Shown here: piece after piece, positions 5,825 through 6,564 of the stretch | Layout of the letters: every line of letters begins with the position of its first letter | Position numbering within the stretch: position 1 is the stretch's first letter | Source of the DNA: Methanobacteriota archaeon | Lineage (GTDB): Archaea > Halobacteriota > Halobacteria > Halobacteriales > Halalkalicoccaceae | Assembly: GCA_022561895.1 (NCBI GenBank) | Contig: JADFQH010000173.1 | Coordinates: forward strand, 1 to 6,564 | Direction: 5' to 3' | DNA: 6,564 nucleotides | Notes under the pieces: model-generated | What the model saw: the letters and a program-made list of their open reading frames with translations, nothing else | Databases searched by the model: none | What the model was told of the DNA's origin: nothing | Position numbers and translations under genes: made by a program

Positions 5825-6564
5825 ATGGAGTTGGGCGAGCAGTCAGTCGTCGTGATCGGGAGCGGGTTCGGTGGACTTTCAACGGCGTGTTATCTGGCCA
5901 ACGCCGGGGCCGACGTGTGCGTCGTCGAGAAAAACGAGTCGCTCGGCGGCCGTGCTTCCCAACTGGAATCCGACGGCTTTCGATTCGATATGGGGCCGTC
6001 GTGGTATCTCATGCCCGATGTCTTTGCGCAGTTTTTCGCCGACTTCGGGCGCTCGCCCGAGGAGTATTACGGGACCGAACAGCTCGACCCTCACTACCGG
6101 ATCTTCTTCAAAGACGGGGACGAACTCGACGTCTCCCCCGACATTGAGGAGACGAAGAAAACCTTCGAGGAGTACGAGCAGGGTGCGGGTGAGGCTCTCG
6201 AAGCGTACCTCGAAAAGAGCGAACTGAACTACGAGGTCGGAATGGAACATTTCGTCTACAAAGACCGCCCCCGGTTTCGTGACTGGGCGGACTTCGACGT
6301 GCTGAAAAATGCCCGCGGACTTTCACTCGTCGGCTCGATGCAGGATCACGTCGAGGAGTACTTCGAGCACCCGAAGCTCCAGCAGATCATGCAGTACACA
6401 CTCGTCTTTCTCGGCGGGTCGCCGAACAACACGCCCGCGCTCTACAACCTGATGAGCCACGTCGATTTCAACCTCGGCGTCCACTACCCCGAAGGGGGAC
6501 TTGGCGGCGTCGTCGACGGAATCGCGGAACTAGGAACCGAACTCGGCGTCACCTATCACACGAA
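5825..6564 (+). CDS. crtI: Phytoene/carotenoid desaturase, CrtI family (partial, 3' end outside window)
   Basis: The first 246 codons of an FAD-dependent carotenoid desaturase; the family is about 500 residues, so roughly half is seen. The FAD-binding Rossmann motif is VVVIGSGFGGLS (8-19: Gly12, Gly14, Gly17), with the ribose-binding Glu35 (VVEKN) and GGRAS (41-45), followed by the family-typical FRFDMGPSWYLMPDVF (52-67). LVFLGGSPNNTPALYNLMSH (193-212) and the beginning YPEGGLGGVVDG are characteristic of haloarchaeal carotenoid desaturases. The enzyme works at the membrane on C40 polyenes: CrtI takes phytoene to lycopene, while the closely similar CrtD introduces the 3,4-double bond in bacterioruberin synthesis. 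From this half alone I cannot separate CrtI from CrtD; crtI is given as the family symbol. The ATG at 5825 directly precedes the Rossmann strand and has a TATA element 27 bp upstream. The frame is intact to the window edge. Confidence 0.93.
   Translation, partial: MELGEQSVVVIGSGFGGLSTACYLANAGADVCVVEKNESLGGRASQLESDGFRFDMGPSWYLMPDVFAQFFADFGRSPEEYYGTEQLDPHYRIFFKDGDELDVSPDIEETKKTFEEYEQGAGEALEAYLEKSELNYEVGMEHFVYKDRPRFRDWADFDVLKNARGLSLVGSMQDHVEEYFEHPKLQQIMQYTLVFLGGSPNNTPALYNLMSHVDFNLGVHYPEGGLGGVVDGIAELGTELGVTYHT

Overview
The window looks like haloarchaeal chromosomal DNA. Base composition is GC-rich with strong GC-ending codon use, and the proteins are acidic (many Asp/Glu). The genes lack Shine-Dalgarno sequences, and most have a short A/T tract centred about 27-32 bp before the start codon, as expected for archaeal TATA-driven leaderless transcripts. 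Protein families (bacterial-type PEP carboxylase ending KNTG, a Tat-exported protein, a YkgJ-type Cys-cluster protein, a CrtI-type carotenoid desaturase) fit Halobacteria. Genus cannot be set from this sequence alone.

Layout. 1-183: window edge plus the C-terminal remnant of a DUF305 gene on the minus strand, cut off abruptly. 192-572 (+): a short protein with a hydrophobic N-terminal segment and a haloarchaeal winged-helix domain, which starts where the remnant stops. 706-3414 (+): intact phosphoenolpyruvate carboxylase (ppc). 3428-4135 (-): Tat-secreted protein of unknown function, convergent with ppc and sharing a perfect 7-bp stem-loop at the junction. 4298-4798 (+): YkgJ-family zinc/iron-chelating Cys-cluster protein. 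4799-4990: intergenic, with a possible decayed gene end, a hairpin and an A/T-rich island. 4991-5665 (-): short-chain dehydrogenase/reductase with an unusual active-site serine position. 5825-6564 (+): N-terminal half of a phytoene/carotenoid desaturase, running off the window and divergent from the reductase gene.

The genes look like independently promoted single transcription units rather than an operon. PEP carboxylase supplies oxaloacetate to central metabolism; the desaturase belongs to C40/C50 carotenoid (bacterioruberin-type) synthesis. Nothing ties these two together beyond proximity. I see no defence system, CRISPR array, RNA gene, insertion sequence or biosynthetic cluster. The points most worth a second look are the rearrangement breakpoint near position 185, the SDR active-site substitution, the 60-residue internal repeat in the exported protein, and the A/T-rich island with remnant coding near 4801-4950.
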